Below, one piece after another: positions 7,742 through 14,634 of a stretch of DNA of 17,429 bases. The DNA is from Chloroflexi bacterium RBG_13_51_18 (lineage in GTDB: Bacteria; Chloroflexota; Dehalococcoidia; Dehalococcoidales; RBG-16-60-22). Below the pieces are notes generated by a model, which worked only from the letters and a program-made list of their open reading frames with translations, made no database searches and was not told where the DNA came from. The stretch is taken from positions 7,392 through 24,820 of the forward strand of contig MGMR01000049.1 in NCBI GenBank assembly GCA_001796495.1. Reading direction: 5' to 3'. The first letter of the stretch is position 1, and the number at the start of each line of letters is the position of its first letter. Position numbers and translations under genes: made by a program.

Positions 7742-8311
7742 ATGAGAGATTCTCAAACAATTCATATCAATGATATGGGAACGGTACTACTGGAACGCAG
7801 CGCACGCGCCAGGCGTATTATTGTCACCGTCCGACCGGTTAAAGGTGTGCGGGTGGCAGTACCGCGGCGTACATCCTTTGAATCGGCGCTGGAATTTGTA
7901 CGTACCAAGAAGCAGTGGATCAAGAAACACCTGGCTGAAATTCAGGCGTATGAGAAGCAAAAGAAAACCTTTGAAGACAATTTTCAGTCGATTAATAAAG
8001 CGGAAGCCAAAAAGAAAATCATAGGCCGATTTAATCAACTGGCGGAACAATACGGATTTACCTACAGGAATGTGTCAATCAGGAACCAGCGAACGAGATG
8101 GGGAAGCTGCTCTGTGAAGGGCAATATCAGCCTGAACATAAAGCTGGTTGCCCTGCCCCGGGAGTTATCCGACTACGTTATCCTGCACGAACTTGTTCAT
8201 ACGCGCGTTCACAACCACAGCAAGAAATTCTGGAAAGAACTGGATAAATACGTGGGGAACGGCAAGGCCAAAGCTGCCAGGCTGGTGGAGTACGGACTGG
8301 GGATACTGTAA
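7742..8311 (+). CDS. YgjP/DUF45-type zinc metallopeptidase
   Basis: The protein has 189 residues. It carries a zinc-binding HELVH motif at residues 149-153 and a third ligand His159 in the NHSKKFW segment, the standard pattern for the YgjP-like (DUF45, WLM/SprT-related) metallopeptidases. The conserved RWGSCS motif lies at 119-124. The N-terminal part (about 20-65) is the basic beta-rich region with RRTSFESALEFVRTKKQWIKKHL, also typical. The family's substrate is not well defined, so no specific role is assigned. There is no obvious ribosome binding site, and a promoter may lie so close that the message is leaderless. Its 3' end is 9 bases from the convergent PGI/PMI gene. Confidence 0.9.
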   Translation: MRDSQTIHINDMGTVLLERSARARRIIVTVRPVKGVRVAVPRRTSFESALEFVRTKKQWIKKHLAEIQAYEKQKKTFEDNFQSINKAEAKKKIIGRFNQLAEQYGFTYRNVSIRNQRTRWGSCSVKGNISLNIKLVALPRELSDYVILHELVHTRVHNHSKKFWKELDKYVGNGKAKAARLVEYGLGIL

Positions 8312-8320
8312 TTTTCTCCC

Positions 8321-9388
8321 CTACCCTTTTGCCAGCCGTTCCTTGAGGTAGTCAATATATTTAATGGGCGAGGGGTCAACTTTATAGAGAAGCGCCAGGT
8401 AATAGCTGACATAGTCGCCGATAGACACCAGGCTGACTATCTGGCTTAAAGAGCTCTTCCCCTCGCTGTCAACAAATTCATAAGCTACGCCGGACTGCTT
8501 TAAAAGCTCGCAGGTAACGTCGTAACGGAGCTTAATCCGTTTGCTAAAGGTCGGCGACCGCAGCAGAACGACCCTGATTTTCGACGCTATATCTTTGGGC
8601 AGAGAATAGCCGGTAGCGGCATTATGGTTGAGCTCAGGGAAGATATCATAAAAAGCCCAGGACTTTGCGTTTTCGTTAAACTGGGTCTTCCAGCGGTGCG
8701 CCGCCTCGGCGGCGATGCCGGCGCCATAGACCACCGGCAGGCAACCAAAAAGTCGTTGAGCCAGCTGCTTGGCAGGATTGGCCTTTAGCGGCGATTTTTC
8801 ATCAAGCTTGGAAGAAAGCTTTTCCAGTACCTGAATAATCTCAGCAACATCCGCCGATTTGTCTTGAATAAAGCCAAGTTTTTGAAGAACGCCGAGAGTA
8901 GGCATAAAGCTATAGCCAAGGGCGGCGCGGGGTAGGGCTTTATACTTTATTTTAAAGACGGGGATATTATTTACCTTAGCCATTTCTTCCAGCTTGCCGC
9001 CGGAGGTAATGACCAGCTTTTTGGCGCCCATCTTGAGGGCGGATTCAAAGCCGGACAGGGTTTCTTCAGTATTACCGGAATAGCTGGAGGCAATCAGCAG
9101 CGTTCTGTCATCGACAAAAGCGGGCAGGCCATAGTCACGGTGAACGATAACAGGGATTTTCATCTCTTCCTGCACCAGTGTCCTGACCAGGTCCCCGCCG
9201 ATAGCTGAGCCGCCCATGCCCAGAATGACGAGTTGATTGATGTTGCTGTAATTCTTGGGAAGCACCATTTTCATTACCGACTGCCACGCTTGAGAACACT
9301 GCATGGGGAATTCTTTAATACGCGCCAGCATATCTTCGGGGTCGAGTTTTCGATATATTGAGAAATCGTCAAGATTAATATCAGTCAT
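8321..9388 (-). CDS. Bifunctional phosphoglucose/phosphomannose isomerase
   Basis: This SIS-fold enzyme should interconvert fructose 6-phosphate with glucose 6-phosphate and mannose 6-phosphate. Phosphate-binding motifs are GMGGSAIGGD (residues 57-66) and SSYSGNTEET (101-110). The catalytic pair expected for the archaeal/bacterial PGI/PMI family, a Glu and a His 16 residues apart, is Glu239 (FNENAK) and His255 (ELNHN). The C-terminus DPSPIKYIDYLKERL is typical. The length of 355 residues is slightly long for the family. It follows the phosphomannomutase gene by 22 bases on the same strand, so the pair can move carbon between glycolysis and hexose 1-phosphates for sugar-nucleotide or mannosylglycerate-type products. 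Confidence 0.92.
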   Translation of the reverse strand: MTDINLDDFSIYRKLDPEDMLARIKEFPMQCSQAWQSVMKMVLPKNYSNINQLVILGMGGSAIGGDLVRTLVQEEMKIPVIVHRDYGLPAFVDDRTLLIASSYSGNTEETLSGFESALKMGAKKLVITSGGKLEEMAKVNNIPVFKIKYKALPRAALGYSFMPTLGVLQKLGFIQDKSADVAEIIQVLEKLSSKLDEKSPLKANPAKQLAQRLFGCLPVVYGAGIAAEAAHRWKTQFNENAKSWAFYDIFPELNHNAATGYSLPKDIASKIRVVLLRSPTFSKRIKLRYDVTCELLKQSGVAYEFVDSEGKSSLSQIVSLVSIGDYVSYYLALLYKVDPSPIKYIDYLKERLAKG

Positions 9389-9410
9389 GTTGTTTACTCT
9401 TTTTCTCTCC

Positions 9411-10850
9411 TTAGACTCCCGCCATTTTCTTCCCTATTTCCAGCAGGCGCTCCACCCGCTGCGGCGAATCGGTCTCGGCATAGATGCGTAGCAGTGGCTC
9501 GGTGCCGGAGAACCTGATGAGCAGCCATGAGTTATCCTCAAGAATGAACCGGAAGCCGTCAGTGGTATCAAGCTTTGCTACTTTAGCATTGTCGATAGAG
9601 TCGTGGGGAGCATTCTTCACTCGCTGAATGATTGTTTGACGCTCTGATTCCGGGAACTTTATGTCAACACGATGATAGTGGTGGGGCCCTACCCGACTAA
9701 ACAGGTAGTCGACGAGCTCCGAGGGGCTTTTGCCAGTCTTGACCATGAAATCCAGGAAAAGCAAATTAGCCAATATGCCGTCGCGCTCCAGGACATGACC
9801 GCGGAAGCCGTAGCCGCCGCTTTCCTCTCCGCCGATGATGGCATTTTCCGACCGCATTAACGGAGCGACGTATTTAAAGCCCACCGCCGTTTCAATCACG
9901 GGCACATTAAACATTTCACCGAGGCGATAAGCCATGCTGGTAGTGGTGAGGGTCTTGATAATGGGACCACGCTCGGCGCGCACTTCCAGCAGGTAGAGAC
10001 AGAGCAAAGCGAACACCTGGAGCTGGGTGATGAAATTGCCATTTTCATCGATGATACCCATGCGGTCGGCATCACCGTCGGTGGCTAGACCAACACTGGC
10101 TTTGTTCTTTTTTATCGTTGCTGCGAGGTCGTTAAGATGAGGGAGTATCGGCTCCGGGTGGAGACCGGGAAAAAGGGGATTACGCTCGCCGTGAATTTCA
10201 ATAAGCCGGGTAGAACCGCCGGATAAAATACGCTTAAGATAGCCGGCACCCGCCCCGTACATGGGGTCGATAACCACGTTGAGGTCGGCCTGCCGCAGAC
10301 CATCGATGTCAACGAGTCCAGCTATTTGCTCGAAATAATCCGTATCGAGGTCGGACGTCATAACGAGACCCTGTTTTTTAGCGTCCGATAAGGACAGTCG
10401 GTTGACCTTGCCGGAAGCGTAGGACTTAGAAATAAGGTCGACTATTTTCGAGGTAATGTCATCGGAGGCGCTGCAGCCGTACTCGTCCTTGTACTTAAAG
10501 CCGTTCCACTGGCCGGGGTTGTGGCTGGCAGTAATGATAATAGCGCCGGCGGCTTTTTTGGCCAGGACGCCATAACTGATAACAGGCGTGGGAGTGGGCG
10601 CCGGGGCAAGGTATACTTTAATGCTATTGCCGGCAAGTACTTCAGCGGCGGCGGCAGCAAAGTCTGCGGAGGCGAAGCGGGTATCATAGCCGATAACGAT
10701 ACCCCGCCCCTCTATTTTAGCTTTGATAAGATATTCAGCGACGCCCTGAGCGCAATAACGGACGTTTTCAAAGGTAAAGTCTTCAGCGATGACTGCCCGC
10801 CAGCCGTCAGTTCCAAACTTAATGGGGTTAGCTTTAATGATTTTACTCAC
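9411..10850 (-). CDS. Phosphoglucomutase/phosphomannomutase family protein
   Basis: This alpha-D-phosphohexomutase moves phosphate between C1 and C6 of a hexose phosphate. All four domain signatures are present: catalytic Ser109 in TASHNPGQWNG, the metal loop DGDADR (258-263), the sugar-binding loop GEESGG (341-346) and the phosphate-binding loop RFSGTEP (446-452). It has 479 residues. The sequence alone does not separate glucose, mannose or glucosamine use; the TASHNPGQWNGFK form and the adjacent PGI/PMI favour PMM/PGM. The start is GTG, lying in a G-rich run without a properly spaced Shine-Dalgarno site. The stop of the 2TM gene lies 20 bases upstream, suggesting coupling. Confidence 0.93.
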   Translation of the reverse strand: MSKIIKANPIKFGTDGWRAVIAEDFTFENVRYCAQGVAEYLIKAKIEGRGIVIGYDTRFASADFAAAAAEVLAGNSIKVYLAPAPTPTPVISYGVLAKKAAGAIIITASHNPGQWNGFKYKDEYGCSASDDITSKIVDLISKSYASGKVNRLSLSDAKKQGLVMTSDLDTDYFEQIAGLVDIDGLRQADLNVVIDPMYGAGAGYLKRILSGGSTRLIEIHGERNPLFPGLHPEPILPHLNDLAATIKKNKASVGLATDGDADRMGIIDENGNFITQLQVFALLCLYLLEVRAERGPIIKTLTTTSMAYRLGEMFNVPVIETAVGFKYVAPLMRSENAIIGGEESGGYGFRGHVLERDGILANLLFLDFMVKTGKSPSELVDYLFSRVGPHHYHRVDIKFPESERQTIIQRVKNAPHDSIDNAKVAKLDTTDGFRFILEDNSWLLIRFSGTEPLLRIYAETDSPQRVERLLEIGKKMAGV

Positions 10851-10870
10851 CCCCCGTGCGGAAAAACTTT

Positions 10871-11173
10871 CTACTTATCCCCCTGCCCCATTTTCCTGAG
10901 TTTATCCGCTTCCTTTTCGACGGCGTTTTTTTCCCAGCGGGCATCCTTATTAAAGACGAAAACGAAGAGCGCGTGCAATATTACGACGACACCCCAACAC
11001 CCGACCGGAAAGACAAACCAGGGATACGCGCCAAGACTGGTAACCAGCCAGATAATTATAACGAGTAGATTGATGGCCAGATAGACGCAAAGATGGGCGT
11101 AAAAGCCTTTTATTTCTTCAACCCTCTTTTTGGCTTTCTGGTATATTTCATCTTCCGAGAGCTGGGTTGTCAT
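10871..11173 (-). CDS. 2TM-domain small membrane protein
   Basis: This is a 100-residue protein with two hydrophobic segments (about residues 26-45 and 52-75) flanked by charged helices. The pattern KKRVEEIKGFYAHLCVYLAINLL, the aromatic turn YPWFVFPVGCWG and the HALFVFVF end of the second helix match the 2TM domain family (found alone and fused to histidine kinases). The function of stand-alone members is unknown. It sits between metK (65 bases upstream) and the phosphohexomutase (20 bases downstream) on the same strand. AGGGG near the ATG may act as the ribosome binding site. Confidence 0.8.
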   Translation of the reverse strand: MTTQLSEDEIYQKAKKRVEEIKGFYAHLCVYLAINLLVIIIWLVTSLGAYPWFVFPVGCWGVVVILHALFVFVFNKDARWEKNAVEKEADKLRKMGQGDK

Positions 11174-11238
11174 ATTTATTACACCCCTTACCGATTTTAA
11201 CTAAAAATAACCGAGCGGCTACTCTCAAACACATCCCT

Positions 11239-12450
11239 CTATTTTCCCAATCCCTCTTTTCTTAAGATATCCGCTTTATCCGTTTTTTCCCAAGGCAGGT
11301 CGAGGTCGGTCCGACCGAAGTGACCGTAAGCGGCGGTCTGGCGGTAGATGGGGCGGCGTAACTTAAAGTAGTCGATAATAGCGCCGGGGCGGAGGTCAAA
11401 ATGCTTGTTAATCAGGTCCAGGATGACCTGCGGGGCCACTTTTTCCGTCTCAAAAGTTTCGATAGAGACGGAAAGCGGGTGGGCTTTGCCGATGACATAG
11501 GCGACCTGGATTTCCAGTCGGTCGGCAAGGCCTGCAGCGACGACGTTCTTAGCGATATAACGCGCCATGTAAGAAGCCGAGCGGTCGACCTTGGTGGGGT
11601 CTTTGCCGGAGAAAGCGCCGCCGCCGTGGCGGGCAACGCCGCCGTAAGTATCCACGATTATCTTGCGCCCGGTGCATCCTGTATCGGAAACAGGACCGCC
11701 GATGACGAACCTTCCGGTGGCATTAATATAGTATTTGGTGTCTTTATCGATATATTTTGACGGTATTACCTCTTTTACCACATGCTTGATAATGTCTTGT
11801 TCTATCCGGTCGTGAGTGACATCAGGGTCGTGCTGGGCGCCGATGACGACGCTATCCACGCGTTTGGGGACACCTTTACTGTACTCTACCGTCACCTGTG
11901 ACTTGCCGTCGGGGCGGAGGTATTTAAGCGTGCCGTTTTTCCTGACCTCGGCCAAACGGCGGCAGAGTTGTTGGGCCAGAGAGGCGGTCAGGGGCATAAG
12001 CTCGGGGGTCTCATTACAGGCAAAGCCGACCATCATGCCCTGGTCACCGGCACCTATTTCATCAAGATGGCTGATGCCGGTGGTCTCTTTAGCCTCCAGA
12101 GATTTACTGACGCCCATATCGATATCCGCCGACTGCTCTTTAATAGAGGATAATATGCCTATCGATTCAAAATCGAAGCCGTATTCCGGGCGGGTATAAC
12201 CGATATCACGAACGACGCCCTTCACGATATCCGGAACATCGACATAGCAAGTTGTGGTGATTTCACCAAGCACCATAACCAAACCGGTAGTGGTAGTGAC
12301 CTCACAGGCTACCCTGCCGTTAGGGTCTTTCTCCATAATCGTGTCCAGAATGGCATCGGCTACCTGGTCGCAGATTTTATCCGGGTGGCCTTCAGTCACG
12401 GATTCCGAGGTAAAAAGGTATTTCAGCGAGGCGGTAAAATTATTAGACAT
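11239..12450 (-). CDS. metK: S-adenosylmethionine synthetase
   Basis: MetK makes S-adenosylmethionine from ATP and methionine. Signatures are GHPDKICDQ (residues 21-29), the methionine/ATP loop GAGDQG (133-138) and GGGAFSGKD (276-284). The chosen start (MSNNFTASLKYLF) gives 403 residues, the usual bacterial length, and has GGAGG a few bases upstream. The same frame is open to 12504, but those 18 extra residues overlap the intergenic gap and have no family similarity. It follows ahcY by 35 bases, so synthesis of SAM and removal of S-adenosylhomocysteine are co-transcribed. Confidence 0.97.
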   Translation of the reverse strand: MSNNFTASLKYLFTSESVTEGHPDKICDQVADAILDTIMEKDPNGRVACEVTTTTGLVMVLGEITTTCYVDVPDIVKGVVRDIGYTRPEYGFDFESIGILSSIKEQSADIDMGVSKSLEAKETTGISHLDEIGAGDQGMMVGFACNETPELMPLTASLAQQLCRRLAEVRKNGTLKYLRPDGKSQVTVEYSKGVPKRVDSVVIGAQHDPDVTHDRIEQDIIKHVVKEVIPSKYIDKDTKYYINATGRFVIGGPVSDTGCTGRKIIVDTYGGVARHGGGAFSGKDPTKVDRSASYMARYIAKNVVAAGLADRLEIQVAYVIGKAHPLSVSIETFETEKVAPQVILDLINKHFDLRPGAIIDYFKLRRPIYRQTAAYGHFGRTDLDLPWEKTDKADILRKEGLGK

Positions 12451-12485
12451 ATTTTTCCTCCGTTTGTGTGAAGCTGGCGAGGCGC

Positions 12486-13748
12486 TTAAGTCCCCTCCTC
12501 CCAACTGGACAGGTACTTGCGCTGCTCGGCGGTCAGGGTATCGATAGCGACGCCCATCGCATGGAGTTTTAAACGGGCGACCTCCTTATCGATTTCCTCC
12601 GGCACGTTGTGGACTTTGATTTCCAGCTTGCCCCTGTTCTTGACCAGATACTCCATGCATAATGCCTGGTTGGCAAAGCTCATATCCATAACACTGGCCG
12701 GGTGACCTTCCGCCGCCGCCAGGTTAATCAGCCGGCCTTCACCCAGCAGGTAAAGAGAGCGGCCGTCTTTCAGGGCGTATTCTTCAACGTAGTTTCTGAT
12801 AGTACGTTTACTCTTACTCATTTTCTCCAGGACGGGAATATTAATCTCGGAGTTAAAGTGGCCGCTGTTAGCCAGAATGGCGCCGTCTTTCATAACTTCA
12901 AAATGCGCTTTATCGATAACGTTTTTATCGCCGGTGACGGTAATGAAGATGTCGCCGATCTTAGCGGCTTCGATGAGAGGCATTACCTGGTAGCCTTCCA
13001 TGACCGCTTCCAGGGCGCGGACAGGCTCTACCTCAATAACGATAACGTGCGCCCCCAACCCCCTAGCCCTCATGGTAACGCCGCGGCCGGTCCAGCCGTA
13101 GCCGCAGACTACCACCTTTTTACCCGCCCAGAGGATATTGGTGGCGCGGGTAATGCCGTCGATAGTGCTCTGGCCGGTGCCGTAGCGGTTATCGAAGAGG
13201 TGCTTGGTATCGGCGTCATTGACAGCGACAAGAGGATATTTAAGCTGGCCAGCTTTGTACATAGCGCGTAACCGGATAACGCCGGTGGTGGTTTCTTCAC
13301 TACCTCCTATAACGTCTTTCAGGAGGTCGGAACGCTTGGTATGAAGCTGAGTAACAAGGTCGGCGCCGTCGTCGATAGTGATATTGGGCTTGTGTTCCAA
13401 GGCAGCACTGATGTGCTTATAATATGTTTTATCATCCTCGCCTTTGATGGCGAAGGTGGGGATACCGTAGTCCACTAAAGCCGCCGCGACATCATCCTGG
13501 GTGGAGAGGGGATTGGAGGCACAGAGAACGACATTAGCGCCGCCGGCTTTAAGGGCCAGTCCCAGATTTGCTGTTTCCGTAGTAATGTGAAGGCAGCCGG
13601 AAATGCGCACGCCTTTTAAGGGTTTCTCCGTTTCAAACCTTTTACCTATCAGGCCTATCACCGGCATCTCGCGGAAAGCCCATTCGATACGCTGCTTGCC
13701 CACTCCGGCGAGAGAAATATCCTTAACATCATAGTTACCAGCAGCCAT
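12486..13748 (-). CDS. ahcY: S-adenosylhomocysteine hydrolase
   Basis: This NAD-dependent enzyme splits S-adenosylhomocysteine to adenosine and homocysteine, relieving product inhibition of methyltransferases. Active-site residues align with the known family: His54 and Glu58 in CLHITTET, Asp127, Glu152 (EETTTG), Lys182 and Asp186. The NAD-binding glycine motif is GYGWTGRG (216-223). The 420 residues end in YLSSWEEGT, lacking the lysine/tyrosine-bearing C-terminal tail of the eukaryotic and many bacterial enzymes, as in archaeal and Thermotoga-type members. AAAGGGG lies 7 bases before the ATG. It is the first gene of the metabolic block on this strand. Confidence 0.97.
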   Translation of the reverse strand: MAAGNYDVKDISLAGVGKQRIEWAFREMPVIGLIGKRFETEKPLKGVRISGCLHITTETANLGLALKAGGANVVLCASNPLSTQDDVAAALVDYGIPTFAIKGEDDKTYYKHISAALEHKPNITIDDGADLVTQLHTKRSDLLKDVIGGSEETTTGVIRLRAMYKAGQLKYPLVAVNDADTKHLFDNRYGTGQSTIDGITRATNILWAGKKVVVCGYGWTGRGVTMRARGLGAHVIVIEVEPVRALEAVMEGYQVMPLIEAAKIGDIFITVTGDKNVIDKAHFEVMKDGAILANSGHFNSEINIPVLEKMSKSKRTIRNYVEEYALKDGRSLYLLGEGRLINLAAAEGHPASVMDMSFANQALCMEYLVKNRGKLEIKVHNVPEEIDKEVARLKLHAMGVAIDTLTAEQRKYLSSWEEGT

Positions 13749-13782
13749 AAAAAAACCCCTTTAACAACGCTTTACATTTAAA

Positions 13783-13820
13783 TTATGATACATCATAAGC
13801 TTGAATATATTCAAACTTAA
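13783..13820 (-). promoter_or_regulatory. Putative ahcY promoter with paired palindromes
   Basis: On the minus strand TTAAGT (13820-13815) and TATGAT (13797-13792) are 17 bases apart and form a weak -35/good -10 pair, predicting a start near 13785. The spacer is almost entirely a perfect palindrome, TTGAATATATTCAA (13801-13814), which extends with one mismatch to 22 bases (13797-13818). A second inverted repeat, TTATGAT-AC-ATCATAA (13783-13798), covers the -10. The arrangement looks like an operator, but the regulator is unknown. Confidence 0.45.
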
Positions 13821-13834
13821 TAACGACAAGGCGG

Positions 13835-14227
13835 CTATCCAATGCCCCAGTCACGGTAGCCCTGCTTGATAACCGCAGCATATTCTTTTGAGGGGAGGGA
13901 TTCGTCCAGATTGCCCGACTTGATATAGGTGACTGCCTGGTGTGGCTGGTTGTCTTCATCGAAGACGGTGACATTGAAGCGGATATAGCCGACCTCATAT
14001 TTATCCAGCTGTTTCAGGCAGGCGTCACTGACCTCGTAGATAGCGCCATGTACCTTTTCACCACGGAAAGGTTTTATCGTAGCCGTGCCGCCGTGCCAGG
14101 TACGGGACCAGCCGGAAAAGGCACGTTTATAATTAGGCAGGGTGGCTACATATTTAGGTAGGCTGTCCGGACACCGTTCCCGCATCTGCTTCCTGTTTAA
14201 GTTGCTTCCATAAGCGAAGTACAACAA
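13835..14227 (-). CDS. Gamma-glutamylcyclotransferase-like (AIG2/BtrG fold) protein
   Basis: This is a 130-residue single-domain protein. The N-terminal YFAYGSNLN (YGSNL at residues 6-10) is the substrate-binding loop of the gamma-glutamylcyclotransferase-like superfamily. Glu78 in LDKYEVGY sits where the family's catalytic acid is expected. Members cyclise gamma-glutamyl compounds to 5-oxoproline, but many small bacterial ones have unknown substrates, so the activity is inferred only at superfamily level. The start is one of two consecutive TTG codons, four bases after the stop of the desulforedoxin-like gene, with no good ribosome binding site; translation probably depends on coupling. Confidence 0.8.
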   Translation of the reverse strand: MLYFAYGSNLNRKQMRERCPDSLPKYVATLPNYKRAFSGWSRTWHGGTATIKPFRGEKVHGAIYEVSDACLKQLDKYEVGYIRFNVTVFDEDNQPHQAVTYIKSGNLDESLPSKEYAAVIKQGYRDWGIG

Positions 14228-14231
14228 GGCA

Positions 14232-14375
14232 CTACCCGGCGGGGTCGAACTTTTCCTGGATTTTTTCCATGGCAGCGCCGCAGCAGATAAGCGTGCCGCC
14301 GCCCGCTTTAGTGACAGTTACTTCATTATGGCAGATATGGCAGCGATATTTTTCACCGACTTTCTTAACGGCCAT
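14232..14375 (-). CDS. Stand-alone desulforedoxin-like iron protein
   Basis: This is a short gene of 47 codons. The residues YRCHICHNE and AGGGTLICCG give Cys12-X2-Cys15-X15-Cys31-Cys32, exactly the ligand spacing of desulforedoxin and of the N-terminal domain of desulfoferrodoxin, which bind one iron in a distorted Fe(Cys)4 site. There is no C-terminal superoxide reductase domain. The protein is about ten residues longer than the 36-residue desulforedoxin, adding a charged tail. A strong AGGAGG (14385-14390) lies nine bases before the ATG and a TATAAT box lies just upstream. It is probably an electron carrier in oxidative-stress defence, but the partner is not visible here. Confidence 0.88.
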   Translation of the reverse strand: MAVKKVGEKYRCHICHNEVTVTKAGGGTLICCGAAMEKIQEKFDPAG

Positions 14376-14404
14376 GCTGGTAAACCTCCTAGAGTTACAT
14401 ACAA

Positions 14405-14434
14405 ATTATAATACAACTACAGCACTAAAGGAAA
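14405..14434 (-). promoter_or_regulatory. Promoter of the desulforedoxin-like gene
   Basis: On the minus strand a perfect -10 TATAAT lies at 14410-14405, giving a transcription start near 14398 and a leader of about 22 bases with a consensus Shine-Dalgarno site. The -35 is poor: TTCCTT lies 17 bases upstream. The -10 and leader are convincing; the -35 is not. Confidence 0.55.
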
Positions 14435-14452
14435 CGCGGGCTTTCCTGCCGG

Positions 14453-14508
14453 AATAAAAACCAAGCGGAATTTCAGAAAGGGCATTATACCTGCCTGTCT
14501 CCCGCTTG
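14453..14508 (-). terminator. Terminator of the fur/membrane/CHAT-like unit
   Basis: On the minus strand CAAGCGGGA pairs with TTCCGCTTG (plus-strand arms at 14500-14508 and 14462-14470), nine pairs including one G-U, followed at once by GGTTTTTATT. The 29-base loop contains a smaller GGCA/TGCC stem. It lies just after the 40-codon ORF and before the desulforedoxin promoter, so it cleanly separates the two units. Confidence 0.65.
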
Positions 14509-14510
14509 AT

Positions 14511-14633
14511 TTATTTCCCAAGCATTTTATTAGTCCCGATGATGCCGGGCTGCCATTTACCCCGACTGAAGAGTCTGGGGAACAATGTTTTGCGGGCTTT
14601 TTCAGGGGGGAGGTTGTAATATAGTCCGGCCAC
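14511..14633 (-). CDS. Possible small basic protein (40 aa)
   Basis: This is an open frame of 40 codons from GTG, beginning one base after the stop of the preceding exported-protein gene and preceded by GGGGAG six bases upstream. The product starts VAGLYYNLPPEKARK and is rich in Lys/Arg, with aromatic and glycine residues and no membrane segment or Cys. I do not recognise it. Support comes from position, ribosome binding site and the terminator that follows its stop within a few bases. Against it are its small size and the lack of a known family. It could be a fortuitous ORF in the 3' untranslated region. Confidence 0.35.
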   Translation of the reverse strand: MAGLYYNLPPEKARKTLFPRLFSRGKWQPGIIGTNKMLGK

Positions 14634-14634
14634 G

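Noticed and set aside
10521..11084. 187-codon plus-strand frame
   Set aside because: It is the antisense shadow of the phosphohexomutase and 2TM genes; its sequence has no recognisable domain.
12451..12504. 18-codon N-terminal extension of MetK
   Set aside because: The internal ATG has a strong ribosome binding site and gives the standard family length; the extension also overlaps the end of ahcY.
12702..13271. 189-codon plus-strand frame
   Set aside because: It is opposite the conserved ahcY coding sequence and shows composition expected of a shadow frame.
13749..13762. GGGG followed by seven T on the minus strand, resembling a terminator tail
   Set aside because: No stable stem precedes it, and it sits at the spacing of a Shine-Dalgarno site and spacer before the ahcY ATG.
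13749..13834. SAM or SAH riboswitch upstream of ahcY
   Set aside because: The gap is 86 bases, AT-rich, and holds only simple palindromes; no GC-rich multi-helix core is seen.
14376..14510. Possible tRNA or CRISPR repeat in the AT-rich gap
   Set aside because: No cloverleaf or repeated units were found; the stretch is explained by a terminator and a promoter.
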